Source: Calliphora vicina (taxonomy: Eukaryota > Arthropoda > Insecta > Diptera > Calliphoridae). From it: 64,000 nucleotides of DNA. Every line of letters starts with the position of its first letter. Positions within the stretch are counted from its first letter, which is position 1. The notes under the pieces were generated by a model. The model was given only the letters and a program-made list of their open reading frames with translations, did not search any database and was not told the DNA's origin. The stretch spans positions 36,001-100,000 of the forward strand of contig NW_027052643.1 of assembly GCF_958450345.1 (NCBI RefSeq). The letters run 5' to 3'. The translations under genes were made by a program, and so were the position numbers. Below are positions 47,074 through 61,019 of the stretch, piece after piece.

Positions 47074-47306
47074 CAGTGAGCCTCAAAAGTGAATATACAC
47101 CAAAAAATATTTGATTTTTTTTAAGATAATGAAAATCCTAAAATTTATTCATCGATTAAAATTTTAATGTTTCGGTTTGTTAGAGATTGAGTTGAATAAT
47201 AGTTTCGGTTGTAAAAAAAAAAGATTTAAATCGGACTATAATGAATTTCATGATCCTAAAAAAATCAAAAAAATCGCGAGTGTTTACTCACTTTTGAGGC
47301 TCACTG
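47074..47306. mobile_element. Tc1/mariner-type MITE, copy 2
   Basis: 233 bp, seemingly identical to 30558-30790 and in the identical monomer position (GCATATA before, TATGTCGGG after). The flanking monomers on both sides also correspond, apart from whole-monomer length differences. This copy therefore arose by duplication of the satellite segment, not by a second transposition. Confidence 0.93.
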
Positions 47307-47681
47307 TATGTCGGGTACTGTTTATGCTAGCTACTTAAGTTATACCTTGTTAGAAAGCTACAATCTCATGCCATACAAATATAAAAAAATTTAGCTTCCT
47401 AGCTCTTTAGGGCCTTTTAAAATTGCGATTTATATGAAGTCGTAGCTCTTTAGGGCCTTTTAAAATTGAAGTCGTTATATGAAGTCGTTAAAAACTGGGT
47501 AATTTTGGGACATTTTTCGAAAAATGTCCGATATACCCGCATATATATCGGGTACTATTTATGCTAGCTACTTAAGTTATACCTTGTTAGAAAGCTATAA
47601 TCTCATGCCATCCAAATATAAAAAAATTTAGCTTCCTAGCTCTTTAGGGCCTTTTAAAATTGCGATTTATATGAAGTCGTT

Positions 47682-47795
47682 TTAAGTAGATAGCATAAAT
47701 AGTACCCGATATATATGCGGGTATATCGAACATTTTTCGAAAAATGTCCGATATACCCGCATATATATCGGGTACTATTTATGCTAGCTACTTAA
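47682..47795. repeat. 114-bp satellite palindrome 5
   Basis: Same head-to-head junction as in block B, centred on TTCGAA. The left arm has TATCGAACA where the mirror implies TATCGGACA, plus the usual AGA/GCT mismatch. Confidence 0.9.
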
Positions 47796-49470
47796 GTTAT
47801 ACCTTGTTAGAAAGCTACAATCTCATGCCATCATTAAAATTGCGATTTATATGATGTCGTTAAAAACTCGGGTAATTTTGGGACATTTTTCGAAAAATGT
47901 CCGATATACCCGCATATATGTCGGGTACTGTTTATGCTAGCTACTTAAGTTATACCTTGTTAGAAAGCTACAATCTCATGCCATACAAATATAAAAAAAT
48001 TTAGCTTCCTAGCTCTTTAGGGCCTTTTAAAATTGCGATTTATATGAAGTCGTAGCTCTTTAGGGCCTTTCAAAATTGAAGTCGTTATATGAAGTCGTTA
48101 AAAACTGGGTAATTTTGGGACATTTTTCGAAAAATGTCCGATATACCCGCATATATATCGGGTACTGTTTATGCTAGCTACTTAAGTTATACCTTGTTAG
48201 AAAGCTATAATCTCATGCCATCCAAATATAAAAAAATTTAGCTTCCTAGCTCTTTAGGGCCTTTTAAAATTGCGATTAGCTTCCTAGCACTTTAGGGGCC
48301 TTTAGAATTGCGATTTATATGAAGTCGTTAAAAACTGGGGTAATTTTGGGACATTTTTCGAAAAATGTCCGATATACCCGCATATATATCGGGTACTATT
48401 TATGCTAGCTACTTAAGTTATACCTTGTTAGAAAGTTACAATCTCATGCCATTTAAATATAAAAAAATTTAGCATCCTAGCTCTTTAGGGCCTTTTAAAA
48501 TTGCGATTTATATGAAGTCGTTAAAAACTGGGGTAATTTTGGGACATTTTTCGAAAAATGTCCGATATACCCGCATATATATCGGGTACTGTTTATGCTA
48601 GCTACTTAAGTTATACTTTGTTAGAAAGCTATAATCTCATGCCGTCCAAATATAAAAAAATTTAGCTTCCTAGCTCTTTTAGCTTCCCAGCTCTTTAGGG
48701 CCTTTTAAAATTGCGATTTATATGAAGTCGTTAAAAACTGGGGTAATTTTTGGACATTTTTCGAAAAATGTCCGATATACCCGCATATATATCGGGTACT
48801 ATTTATGCTAGCTACTTAAGTTATACCTTGTTAGAAAGCTTTTAAAATTGCGATTTATATGAAGTCGTTAAAAACTGGGGTAATTTTGGGACATTTTTCG
48901 AAAAATGTCCGATATACCCGCATATATATCGGGTACTGTTTATGCTAGCTACTTAAGTTATACTTTGTTAGAAAGCTATAATCTCATGCCATCCAAATAT
49001 AAAAAAATTTAGCTTCCTAGCTCTTTTAGCTTCCCAGCTCTTTAGGGCCTTTTAAAATTGCGATTTATATGAAGTCGTTAAAAACTGGGGTAATTTTGGG
49101 ACATTTTTCGAAAAATGTCCGATATACCCGCATATATATCGGGTACTATTTATGCTAGCTACTTAAGTTATACCTTGTTAGAAAGCTACAATCTCATGCA
49201 ATCCAAATATAAAAAAATTTAGCTTCCTAGCTCTTTAGGGCCTTTTAAAATTGCGATTTATATGAAGTCGTTAAAAACTGGGTAATTTTGGGACATTTTT
49301 CGAAAAATGTCCGATATACCCTCATATATATCGGGTACTATTTATGCTAGCTACTTAAGTTATACTTTGTTAGAAAGCTATAATCTCATGCCATCCAAAT
49401 ATAAAAAAATTTAGCTTCCTAGCTCTTTAGGGCCTTTTAAAATTGCGATTTATATGAAGTCGTTAAAAAC

Positions 49471-51778
49471 TGGAGTAATTTTGGGACAGTTTTCGAAAAA
49501 TGTCCGGTATACCCGCATATATATCGGGTACTGTTTATGCTAGCTACTTAAGTTATACCTTGTTAGAAAGCTACAATCTCATGCCATCCAAATATAAAAA
49601 AATTTAGCTTCCTAGCTCTTTAGGTCCTTTTAAAATTGCGATTTATATGAAGTCGTTAAAAACTGGGGTAATTTTTGGACATTTTTCGAAAAATGTCCGA
49701 TATACCCGCATATATATCGGGTACTATTTATGCTAGCTACTTAAGTTATACCTTGTTAGAAAGCTACAATCTCATGCAATCCAAATATAAAAAAATTTAG
49801 CTTTCCACTTCTTTAGGGGCCTTTAGAATTGCGATTTATATGAAGTCGTTAAAAACTGGTGTAATTTTGGGACATATTTCGAAAAATGTCCGATATACCC
49901 GCATATATATCGGGTACTGTTTATGCTACCTACTTAAGTTATACTTTGTTAGAAAGCTACAATCTCATGCCATCTAAATATAAAAAAATTTAGCTTCCTA
50001 GCTCTTTAGGGCCTTTTAAAATTGCGATGTATATGAAGCCGTTAAAAACTGGGTAATTTTGGGACATTTTTCGAAAAATGTCCGATATACCCGCATATAT
50101 ATCGGGTACTATTTATGCTAGCTACTTAAGTTATACCTTGTTAGAAAGCTACGATCTCATGCCATCCAAATATAAAAAAATTTAGCTTCCTAGCTCTTTA
50201 GGGCCTTTTAAAATTGCAATTTATATGAAGTCGTTAAAAACTGGGGTAATTTTGGGACATTTTTCGAAAAATGTCCGATATACCCGTATATATATCGGGT
50301 ACTGTTTATGTTAGCTACTTAAGTTATACTTTGTTAGAAAGCTATAATCTCATGCCATCCAAATATAAAAAAATTTAGCTTCCTAGCTCTTTAGGGCCTT
50401 TTAAAATTGCGATTTATATGAAGTCGTTAAAAACTGGGTAATTTTGGGAAATTTTTCGAAAAATGTCCGATATACCCGTATATATCGGGTACTATTTATG
50501 CTAGCTACTTAAGTTATACTTTGTTAGAAAGCTATAATCTCATGCCATCCAAATATAAAAAAAATTAGCTTCCTAGCTCTTTAGGGCCTTTTAAAATTGC
50601 GATTTATATGAAGTCGTTAAAAACTGGAGTAATTTTGGGACAGTTTTCGAAAAATGTCCGGTATACCCGCATATATATCGGGTACTGTTTATGCTAGCTA
50701 CTTAAGTTATACCTTGTTAGAAAGCTACAATCTCATGCCATCCAAATATAAAAAAATTTAGCTTCCTAGCTCTTTAGGTCCTTTTAAAATTGCGATTTAT
50801 ATGAAGTCGTTAAAAACTGGGGTAATTTTTGGACATTTTTCGAAAAATGTCCGATATACCCGCATATATATCGGGTACTATTTATGCTAGCTACTTAAGT
50901 TATACCTTGTTAGAAAGCTACAATCTCATGCAATCCAAATATAAAAAAATTTAGCTTTCCACTTCTTTAGGGGCCTTTAGAATTGCGATTTATATGAAGT
51001 CGTTAAAAACTGGTGTAATTTTGGGACATATTTCGAAAAATGTCCGATATACCCGCATATATATCGGGTACTGTTTATGCTACCTACTTAAGTTATACTT
51101 TGTTAGAAAGCTACAATCTCATGCCATCTAAATATAAAAAAATTTAGCTTCCTAGCTCTTTAGGGCCTTTTAAAATTGCGATGTATATGAAGCCGTTAAA
51201 AACTGGGTAATTTTGGGACATTTTTCGAAAAATGTCCGATATACCCGCATATATATCGGGTACTATTTATGCTAGCTACTTAAGTTATACCTTGTTAGAA
51301 AGCTACAATCTCATGCCATCCAAATATAAAAAAATTTAGCTTCCTAGCTCTTTAGGGCCTTTTAAAATTGCAATTTATATGAAGTCGTTAAAAACTGGGG
51401 TAATTTTGGGACATTTTTCGAAAAATGTCCGATATACCCGTATATATATCGGGTACTGTTTATGTTAGCTACTTAAGTTATACTTTGTTAGAAAGCTATA
51501 ATCTCATGCCATCCAAATATAAAAAAATTTAGCTTCCTAGCTCTTTAGGGCCTTTTAAAATTGCGATTTATATGAAGTCGTTAAAAACTGGGTAATTTTG
51601 GGAAATTTTTCGAAAAATGTCCGATATACCCGTATATATCGGGTACTATTTATGCTAGCTACTTAAGTTATACTTTGTTAGAAAGCTATAATCTCATGCC
51701 ATCCAAATATAAAAAAAATTAGCTTCCTAGCTCTTTAGGGCCTTTTAAAATTGCGATTTATATGAAGTCGTTCAAAAC
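49471..51778 (+). repeat. 1154-bp tandem higher-order repeat (six monomers)
   Basis: CTGGAGTAATTTTGGGACAG is near 49470 and 50624 and ATGAAGCCGTTAAAAACTGG near 50034 and 51188, both 1154 bp apart. TTAGCTTTCCACTTC, CTACCTACTTAAG and the shortened CCCGTATATATCGGG recur at the same spacing. Two copies, almost identical; the second ends near 51.7 kb. Confidence 0.85.
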
Positions 51779-52156
51779 CGGGGTAATTTTGGGACATTTT
51801 TCGAAAAATGTCCGATATACCCGCATATATATCGGGTACTGTTTATGCTAGCTACTTAGGTTATACCTTGTTAGAAAGCTACAATCTCATGCCATCCAAA
51901 TAAAAAAATTTAGCTTCCTAGCTCTTTAGGGCCTTTTAAAATTGCGATTTATATGAAGTCGTTAAAAACTGGGGTAATTTTGGGACATTTTTCGAAAAAT
52001 GTCCGGTATACCCGCATATATATCGGGTACTGTTTATGCTAGCTACTTAAGTTATACTTTGTTAGAAAGCTATAATCTCATGCCATCCAAATATAAAAAA
52101 ATTTAGCTTCCTAGCTCTTTAGGGCCTTTTAAAATTGCGATTTATATGAAGTCGTT

Positions 52157-52270
52157 TTAAGTAGCTAGCATAAATAGTACCCGATATATATGCGGGTATA
52201 TCGGACATTTTTCGAAAAATGTCCGATATATCCGCATATATATCGGGTACTATTTATGCTAGCTACTTAA
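52157..52270. repeat. 114-bp satellite palindrome 6
   Basis: Same junction. The right arm reads GATATATCCGC instead of GATATACCCGC, one mismatch; the outer arms (AGCTAGC/GCTAGCT) match. Confidence 0.9.
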
Positions 52271-53188
52271 GTTATACCTTGTTAGAAAGCTACAATCTCA
52301 AGCCATCATTAAAATTGCGATTTATATGAAGTCGTTAAAAACTGGGGTAATTTTGGGACATTTTTCGAAAAATGTCCGATATACCCGCATATATGTCGGG
52401 TACTGTTTATGCTAGCTACTTAAGTTATACCTTGTTAGAAAGCTACAATCTCATGCCATACAAATATAAAAAAATTTAGCTTCCTAGCTCTTTAGGGCCT
52501 TTTAAAATTGCGATTTATATGAAGTCGTAGCTCTTTAGGGCCTTTTAAAATTGAAGTCGTTATATGAAGTCGTTAAAAACTGGGTAATTTTGGGACATTT
52601 TTCGAAAAATGTCCGATATACCCGCATATATATCGGGTACTGTTTATGCTAGCTACTTAAGTTATACCTTGGTAGAAAGCTATAATCTCATGCCATCCAA
52701 ATATAAAAAAATTTAGCTTCCTAGCTCTTTAGGGCCTTTTAAAATTGCGATTAGCTTCCTAGCACTTTAGGGGCCTTTAGAATTGCGATTTATATGAAGT
52801 CGTTAAAAACTGGGGTAATTTTGGGACATTTTTCGAAAAATGTCCGATATACCCGCATATATATCGGGTACTATTTATGCTAGCTACTTAAGTTATACCT
52901 TGTTAGAAAGCTACAATCTCATGCCATTTAAATATAAAAAAATTTAGCATCCTAGCTCTTTAGGGCCTTTTAAAATTGCGATTTATATGAAGTCGTTAAA
53001 AACTGGGGTAATTTTGGGACATTTTTCGAAAAATGTCCGATATACCCGCATATATATCGGGTACTGTTTATGCTAGCTACTTAAGTTATACTTTGTTAGA
53101 AAGCTATAATCTCATGCCATCCAAATATAAAAAAATTTAGCTTCGTAGCTCTTAGGGCCTTTTAAAATTGCGATTTATATGAAGTCGT

Positions 53189-53256
53189 TTTAAGTAGCTA
53201 GCATAAATAGTACCCGATATATATGCGGGTATATCGGACATTTTTCGAAAAATGTC
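53189..53256 (-). repeat. Inverted satellite fragment, right arm lost
   Basis: Starts at the usual GTCGTT|TTAAGTAG breakpoint, runs through the inverted arm and dyad, then breaks into CTCATGCCATCC in direct orientation without the mirror arm. Confidence 0.85.
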
Positions 53257-55319
53257 TCATGCCATCCAAATATAAAAAAATTTAGCTTCCTAGCTCTTTA
53301 GGGCCTTTTAAAATTGCGATTTATATGAAGTCGTTAAAAACTGGGGTAATTTTGGGACATTTTTCGAAAAATGTCCGATATACCCGCATATATGTCGGGT
53401 ACTGTTTATGCTAGCTACTTAAGTTATACCTTGTTAGAAAGCTACAATCTCATGCCATACAAAAAAAATTTAGCTTCCTAGCTTTTTAGGGCCTTTTAAA
53501 ATTGCGATTTATATGAAGTCGTAGCTCTTTAGGGCCTTTTAAAATTGAAGTCGTTATATGAAGTCGTTAAAAACTGGGTAATTTTGGGACATTTTTCGAA
53601 AAATGTCCGATATACCCGCATATATATCGGGTACTGTTTATGCTAGCTACTTAAGTTATACCTTGTTAGAAAGCTATAATCTCATGCCATCCAAATATAA
53701 AAAAATTTAGCTTCCTAGCTCTTTAGGGCCTTTTAAAATTGCGATTATCTTCCTAGCACATTTTTCGAAAAATGTCCGATATACCCGCATATATATCGGG
53801 TACTATTTATGCTAGCTACTTAAGTTATACCTTGTTAGAAAGCTACAATCTCATGCCATTTAAATATAAAAAAATTTAGCATCCTAGCTCTTTAGGGCCT
53901 TTTAAAATTGCGATTTATATGAAGTCGTTAAAAACTGGGGTAATTTTGGGACATTTTTCGAAAAATGTCCGATATACCCGCATATATATCGGGTACTGTT
54001 TATGCTAGCTACTTAAGTTATACTTTGTTAGAAAGCTATAATCTCATGCCATCCAAATATAAAAAATTTAGCTTCCTAGCTCTTTAGGGCCTTTTAAAAT
54101 TGCGATTTATATGAAGTCGTTAAAAACTGGGGTAATTTTGGGACATTTTTCGAAAAATGTCCGATATACCCGCATATATATCGGGTACTATTTATGCTAG
54201 CTACTTACTTTCGAAAAATGTCCGATATACCCGCATATATATCGGGTACTATTTATGCTAGCTACTTAAGTTATACCTTGTTAGAAAGCTACAATCTCAT
54301 GCCATCATTAAAATTGCGATTTATATGAAGTCGTTAAAAACTGGGGTAATTTTGGGACATTTTTCGAAAAATGTCCGATATACCCGCATATATGTCGGGT
54401 ACTGTTTATGCTAGCTACTTAAGTTATAACTTGTTAGAAAGCTACAATCTCATGCCATACAAATATAAAAAAATTTAGCTTCCTAGCTTTTTAGGGCCTT
54501 TTAAAATTGCGATTTATATGAAGTCGTAGCTCTTTAGGGCCTTTTAAAATTGAAGTCGTTATATGAAGTCGTTAAAAACTGGGTAATTTTGGGACATTTT
54601 TCGAAAAATGTCCGATATACCCGCATATATATCGGGTACTGTTTATGCTAGCTACTTAAGTTATACCTTGTTAGAAAGCTATAATCTCATGCCATCCAAA
54701 TATAAAAAAATTTAGCTTCCTAGCTCTTTAGGGCCTTTTAAAATTGCGATTATCTTCCTAGCACATTTTTCGAAAAATGTCCGATATACCCGCTTATATA
54801 TCGGGTACTATTTATGCTAGCTACTTAAGTTATACCTTGTTAGAAAGCTACAATCTCATGCCATTTAAATATAAACAAATTTAGCATCCTAGCTCTTTAG
54901 GGCCTTTTAAAATTGCGATTTATATGAAGTCGTTAAAAACTGGGGTAATTTTGGGACATTTTTCGAAAAATGTCCGATATACCCGCTTATATATCGGGTA
55001 CTGTTTATGCTAGCTACTTAAGTTATACCTTGTTAGAAAGCTATAATCTCATGCCATCCAAATATAAAAAAATTTAGCTTCCTAGCTCGTTAGGGCCTTT
55101 TAAAATTGCGATTTATATGAAGTCGTTAAAAACTGGGGTAATTTTGGGACATTTTTCGAAAAATGTCCGGTATACCCGCATATATATCGGGTACTGTTTA
55201 TGCTAGCTACTTAAGTTATACTTTGTTAGAAAGCTATAATCTCATGCCATCCAAATATAAAAAATTTAGCTTCCTAGCTCTTTAGGGCCTTTTCAAATTG
55301 CGATTTATATGAAGTCGTT

Positions 55320-55382
55320 TTAAGTAGATAGCATAAATAGTACCCGATATATATGCGGGTACTATTTATGCTAGCTACTTAA
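55320..55382. repeat. 63-bp satellite palindrome a
   Basis: TTAAGTAGATAGCATAAATA.. then CCCG-ATATATATG-CGGG and the mirror arm to GCTAGCTACTTAA. Arms are about 27 bp with one mismatch and a 9-nt centre. It equals the 114-bp form minus 51 bp lying between its two CGGGTA copies. Confidence 0.9.
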
Positions 55383-57698
55383 GTTATACCTTGTTAGAAA
55401 GCTATAATCTCATGCCATCCAAATATAAAAAAATTTAGCTTCCTAGCTCTTTAGGGTACTATTTATGCTAGCTACTTAAGTTATACCTTGTTGGAAAGCT
55501 ACAATCTCATGCCATCCAAATGTAAAAAAATTTAGCTTCCTAGCTCTTTAGGGCCTTTTAAAATTGCGATTTATATGAAGTCGTTAAAAACTGGGGTAAT
55601 TTTGGGACATTTTTCGAAAAATGTCCGATATACCCGCATATATATCGGGTACTGTTTATGCTAGCTACTTAAGTTATACCTTGTTAGAAAGCTATAATCT
55701 CATGCCATCCAAATATAAAAAAATTTAGCTTCCTAGCTCTTTAGGGCCTTTTAAAATTGCGATTTTACATATCGGACATTTTTCGAAAAATGTCCGATAT
55801 ACCCGCATATATATCGGGTACTATTTATGCTAGCTACTTAAGTTATACCTTGTTAGAAAGCTACAATCTCATGCCATCCAAATATAAAAAATTTAGCTTC
55901 CTAGCTCTTTAGGGCCTTTTAAAATTGCGATTTATATGAAATCGTTAAAAACTGAGGTAATTGTGGGACATTTTTCGAAAAATGTCCGATATACCCGCAT
56001 ATATATCGGGTACTGTTTATGCTAGCTACTTAAGTTATACCTTGTTAGAAAGCTATAATCTCATGCCATCCAAATATAAAAAAATTTAGCTTCCTAGCTC
56101 TTTAGGGCCTTTTAAAATTGCGATTATCTTCCTAGCACATTTTTCGAAAAATGTCCGATATACCCGCATATATATCGGGTACTATTTATGCTAGCTACTT
56201 AAGTTATACCTTGTTAGAAAGCTACAATCTCATGCCATTTAAATATAAAAAAATTTAGCATCCTAGCTCTTTAGGGCCTTTTAAAATTGCGATTTATATG
56301 AAGTCGTTAAAAACTGGGGTAATTTTGGGACATTTTTCGAAAAATGTCCGATATACCCGCATATATATCGGGTACTGTTTATGCTAGCTACTTAAGTTAT
56401 ACTTTGTTAGAAAGCTATAATCTCATGCCATCCAAATATAAAAAATTTAGCTTCCTAGCTCTTTAGGGCCTTTTAAAATTGCGATTTATATGAAGTCGTT
56501 AAAAACTGGGGTAATTTTGGGACATTTTTCGAAAAATGTCCGATATACCCGCATATATATCGGGTACTATTTATGCTAGCTACTTACTTTCGAAAAATGT
56601 CCGATATACCCGCATATATATCGGGTACTATTTATGCTAGCTACTTAAGTTATACCTTGTTAGAAAGCTACAATCTCATGCCATCATTAAAATTGCGATT
56701 TATATGAAGTCGTTAAAAACTGGGGTAATTTTGGGACATTTTTCGAAAAATGTCCGATATACCCGCATATATGTCGGGTACTGTTTATGCTAGCTACTTA
56801 AGTTATAACTTGTTAGAAAGCTACAATCTCATGCCATACAAATATAAAAAAATTTAGCTTCCTAGCTTTTTAGGGCCTTTTAAAATTGCGATTTATATGA
56901 AGTCGTAGCTCTTTAGGGCCTTTTAAAATTGAAGTCGTTATATGAAGTCGTTAAAAACTGGGTAATTTTGGGACATTTTTCGAAAAATGTCCGATATACC
57001 CGCATATATATCGGGTACTGTTTATGCTAGCTACTTAAGTTATACCTTGTTAGAAAGCTATAATCTCATGCCATCCAAATATAAAAAAATTTAGCTTCCT
57101 AGCTCTTTAGGGCCTTTTAAAATTGCGATTATCTTCCTAGCACATTTTTCGAAAAATGTCCGATATACCCGCTTATATATCGGGTACTATTTATGCTAGC
57201 TACTTAAGTTATACCTTGTTAGAAAGCTACAATCTCATGCCATTTAAATATAAACAAATTTAGCATCCTAGCTCTTTAGGGCCTTTTAAAATTGCGATTT
57301 ATATGAAGTCGTTAAAAACTGGGGTAATTTTGGGACATTTTTCGAAAAATGTCCGATATACCCGCTTATATATCGGGTACTGTTTATGCTAGCTACTTAA
57401 GTTATACCTTGTTAGAAAGCTATAATCTCATGCCATCCAAATATAAAAAAATTTAGCTTCCTAGCTCGTTAGGGCCTTTTAAAATTGCGATTTATATGAA
57501 GTCGTTAAAAACTGGGGTAATTTTGGGACATTTTTCGAAAAATGTCCGGTATACCCGCATATATATCGGGTACTGTTTATGCTAGCTACTTAAGTTATAC
57601 TTTGTTAGAAAGCTATAATCTCATGCCATCCAAATATAAAAAATTTAGCTTCCTAGCTCTTTAGGGCCTTTTCAAATTGCGATTTATATGAAGTCGTT

Positions 57699-57761
57699 TT
57701 AAGTAGATAGCATAAATAGTACCCGATATATATGCGGGTACTATTTATGCTAGCTACTTAA
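57699..57761. repeat. 63-bp satellite palindrome b
   Basis: Same 63-bp structure, 2379 bp after palindrome a, as part of the tandem duplication. Confidence 0.9.
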
Positions 57762-58904
57762 GTTATACCTTGTTAGAAAGCTATAATCTCATGCCATCCA
57801 AATATAAAAAAATTTAGCTTCCTAGCTCTTTAGGGTACTATTTATGCTAGCTACTTAAGTTATACCTTGTTGGAAAGCTACAATCTCATGCCATCCAAAT
57901 GTAAAAAAATTTAGCTTCCTAGCTCTTTAGGGCCTTTTAAAATTGCGATTTATATGAAGTCGTTAAAAACTGGGGTAATTTTGGGACATTTTTCGAAAAA
58001 TGTCCGATATACCCGCATATATATCGGGTACTGTTTATGCTAGCTACTTAAGTTATACCTTGTTAGAAAGCTATAATCTCATGCCATCCAAATATAAAAA
58101 AATTTAGCTTCCTAGCTCTTTAGGGCCTTTTAAAATTGCGATTTTACATATCGGACATTTTTCGAAAAATGTCCGATATACCCGCATATATATCGGGTAC
58201 TATTTATGCTAGCTACTTAAGTTATACCTTGTTAGAAAGCTACAATCTCATGCCATCCAAATATAAAAAATTTAGCTTCCTAGCTCTTTAGGGCCTTTTA
58301 AAATTGCGATTTATATGAAATCGTTAAAAACTGAGGTAATTGTGGGACATTTTTCGAAAAATGTCCGATATACCCGCATATATATCGGGTACTGTTTATG
58401 CTAGCTACTTAAGTTATACCTTGTTAGAAAGCTACAATCTCATGCCATCCAAATATAAAAAAATTTAGCTTCCTAGCTCTTTAGGGCCTTTTAAAATTGC
58501 GATTTATATGAAGTCGTTAAAAACTGGGGTAATTTTGGGACATTTTTCGAAAAATGTCCGATATACCCGCATATATATCGGGTACTGTTTATGCTAGCTA
58601 CTTAAGTTATACCTTGTTAGAAAGCTACAATCTCACGCCATCCAAATATAAAAAAATTTAGCTTCCTAGCTCTTTAGGGCCTTTTAAAATTGCGATTTAT
58701 ATGAAGTCGTTAAAAACTGGGGTAATTTTGGGACATTTTCCGAAAAATGTCCGGTATACCCGCATATATATCGGGTACTGTTTATGCTAGCTACTTAAGT
58801 TATACTTTGTTAGAAAGCTATAATCTCATGCCATCCAAATATAAAAAAATTTAGCTTCCTAGCTCTTTAGGGCCTTTTCAAATTGCGATTTATATGAAGT
58901 CGTT

Positions 58905-58967
58905 TTAAGTAGATAGCATAAATAGTACCCGATATATATGCGGGTACTATTTATGCTAGCTACTTAA
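58905..58967. repeat. 63-bp satellite palindrome c
   Basis: Same 63-bp structure and breakpoint, preceded by the TTTTCAAATTGCG variant also seen before a, b and d. Confidence 0.9.
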
Positions 58968-60401
58968 GTTATACCTTGTTAGAAAGCTATAATCTCATGC
59001 CATCCAAATATAAAAAAATTTAGCTTCCTAGCTCTTTAGGGCCTTTTAAAATTGCGATTTATATGAAGTCGTTAAAAACTGGGGTAATTTTGGGACATTT
59101 TTCGAAAAATGTCCGATATACCCGCATATATATCGGGTACTGTTTATGCTAGCTACTTAAGTTATACCTTGTTAGAAAGCTACAATCTCATGCCATCTAA
59201 ATATGAAAAAAATTTAGCTTCCTAGCTCATTAGGGCCTTTTAAAATTGCGATTTATATGAAGTCGTTAAAAACTGGGGTAATTTTGGGACATTTTCCGAA
59301 AAATGTCCGGTATACCCGCATATATATCGGGTACTGTTTATGCTAGCTACTTAAGTTATACTTTGTTAGAAAGCTATAATCACATGCCATCCAAATATAA
59401 AAAAATTTAGCTTCCTAGCTCTTTAGGGCCTTTTAAAATTGCGATTTATATGAAGTCGTTAAAAACTGGGGTAATTTTGGGACATTTTTCGAAAAATGTC
59501 CGATATACCCGCATATATATCGGGTACTGTTTATGCTAGCTACTTAAGTTATACCTTGTTAGAAAGCTATAATCTCATGCCATCCAAATATAAAAAAATT
59601 TAGCTTCCTAGCTCTTTAGGGCCTTTTAAAATTGCGATTTTACATATCGGACATTTTTCGAAAAATGTCCGATATACCCGCATATATATCGGGTACTATT
59701 TATGCTAGCTACTTAAGTTATACCTTGTTAGAAAGCTACAATCTCATGCCATCCAAATATAAAAAAATTTAGCTTCCTAGCTCTTTAGGGCCTTTTAAAA
59801 TTGCGATTTATATGAAATCGTTAAAAACTGAGGTAATTGTGGGACATTTTTCGAAAAATGTCCGATATACTCGCATATATATCGGGTACTGTTTATGCTA
59901 GCTACTTAAGTTATACCTTGTTAGAAAGCTATAATCTCATGCCATCCAAATATAAAAAAATTTAGCTTCCTAGCTCTTTAGGGCCTTTTAAAATTGCGAT
60001 TTATATGAAGTCGTTAAAAACTGGGGTAATTTTGGGACATTTTTCGAAAAATGTCCGATATACCCGCATATATATCGGGTACTGTTTATGCTAGCTACTT
60101 AAGTTATACCTTGTTAGAAAGCTACAATCTCATGCCATCCAAATATAAAAAAATTTAGCTTCCTAGCTCTTTAGGGCCTTTTAAAATTGCGATTTATATG
60201 AAGTCGTTAAAAACTGGGGTAATTTTGGGACATTTTCCGAAAAATGTCCGGTATACCCGCATATATATCGGGTACTGTTTATGCTAGCTACTTAAGTTAT
60301 ACTTTGTTAGAAAGCTATAATCTCATGCCATCCAAATATAAAAAAATTTAGCTTCCTAGCTCTTTAGGGCCTTTTCAAATTGCGATTTATATGAAGTCGT
60401 T

Positions 60402-60464
60402 TTAAGTAGATAGCATAAATAGTACCCGATATATATGCGGGTACTATTTATGCTAGCTACTTAA
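60402..60464. repeat. 63-bp satellite palindrome d
   Basis: Same structure and same upstream TTTTCAAATTGCG variant. Confidence 0.9.
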
Positions 60465-60956
60465 GTTATACCTTGTTAGAAAGCTATAATCTCATGCCAT
60501 CCAAATATAAAAAAATTTAGCTTCCTAGCTCTTTAGGGCCTTTTAAAATTGCGATTTATATGAAGTCGTTAAAAACTGGGGTAATTTTGGGACATTTTTC
60601 GAAAAATGTCCGATATACCCGCATATATATCGGGTACTGTTTATGCTATCTACTTAAGTTATACCTTGTTAGAAAGCTACAATCTCATGCCATCTAAATA
60701 TAAAAAAATTTAGCTTCCTAGCTCATTAGGGCCTTTTAAAATTGCGATTTATATGAAGTCGTTAAAAACTGGGGTAATTTTGGGACATTTTCCGAAAAAT
60801 GTCCGGTATACCCGCATATATATCGGGTACTGTTTATGCTAGCTACTTAAGTTATACCTTGTTAGAAAGCTACAATCTCATGCCATCCAAATATAAAAAA
60901 ATTTAGCTTCCTAGCTCTTTAGGGCCTTTTAAAATTGCGATTTATATGAAGTCGTT

Positions 60957-61019
60957 TTAAGTAGATAGCATAAATAGTACCCGATATATATGCGGGTACT
61001 ATTTATGCTAGCTACTTAA
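60957..61019. repeat. 63-bp satellite palindrome e
   Basis: Same structure, but the upstream monomer has the common TTTTAAAATTGCG form and the downstream one has TTTAGGGCATTTT. Confidence 0.9.

Larger units (their letters stand above)
53700..58430 (+). repeat. 2379-bp tandem higher-order duplication
   Basis: Unique joints recur at exactly 2379 bp: GATTATCTTCC (53743/56122 and 54748/57127), TACTTACTTTCGAAA (54202/56581), the short palindrome (55320/57699), TTTAGGGTACTATTTATG (about 55452/57831) and the GAGGTAATTGTGGG variant. The copies diverge around 56050/58430. Near-identity over 2.4 kb points to a recent unequal exchange. Confidence 0.87.
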
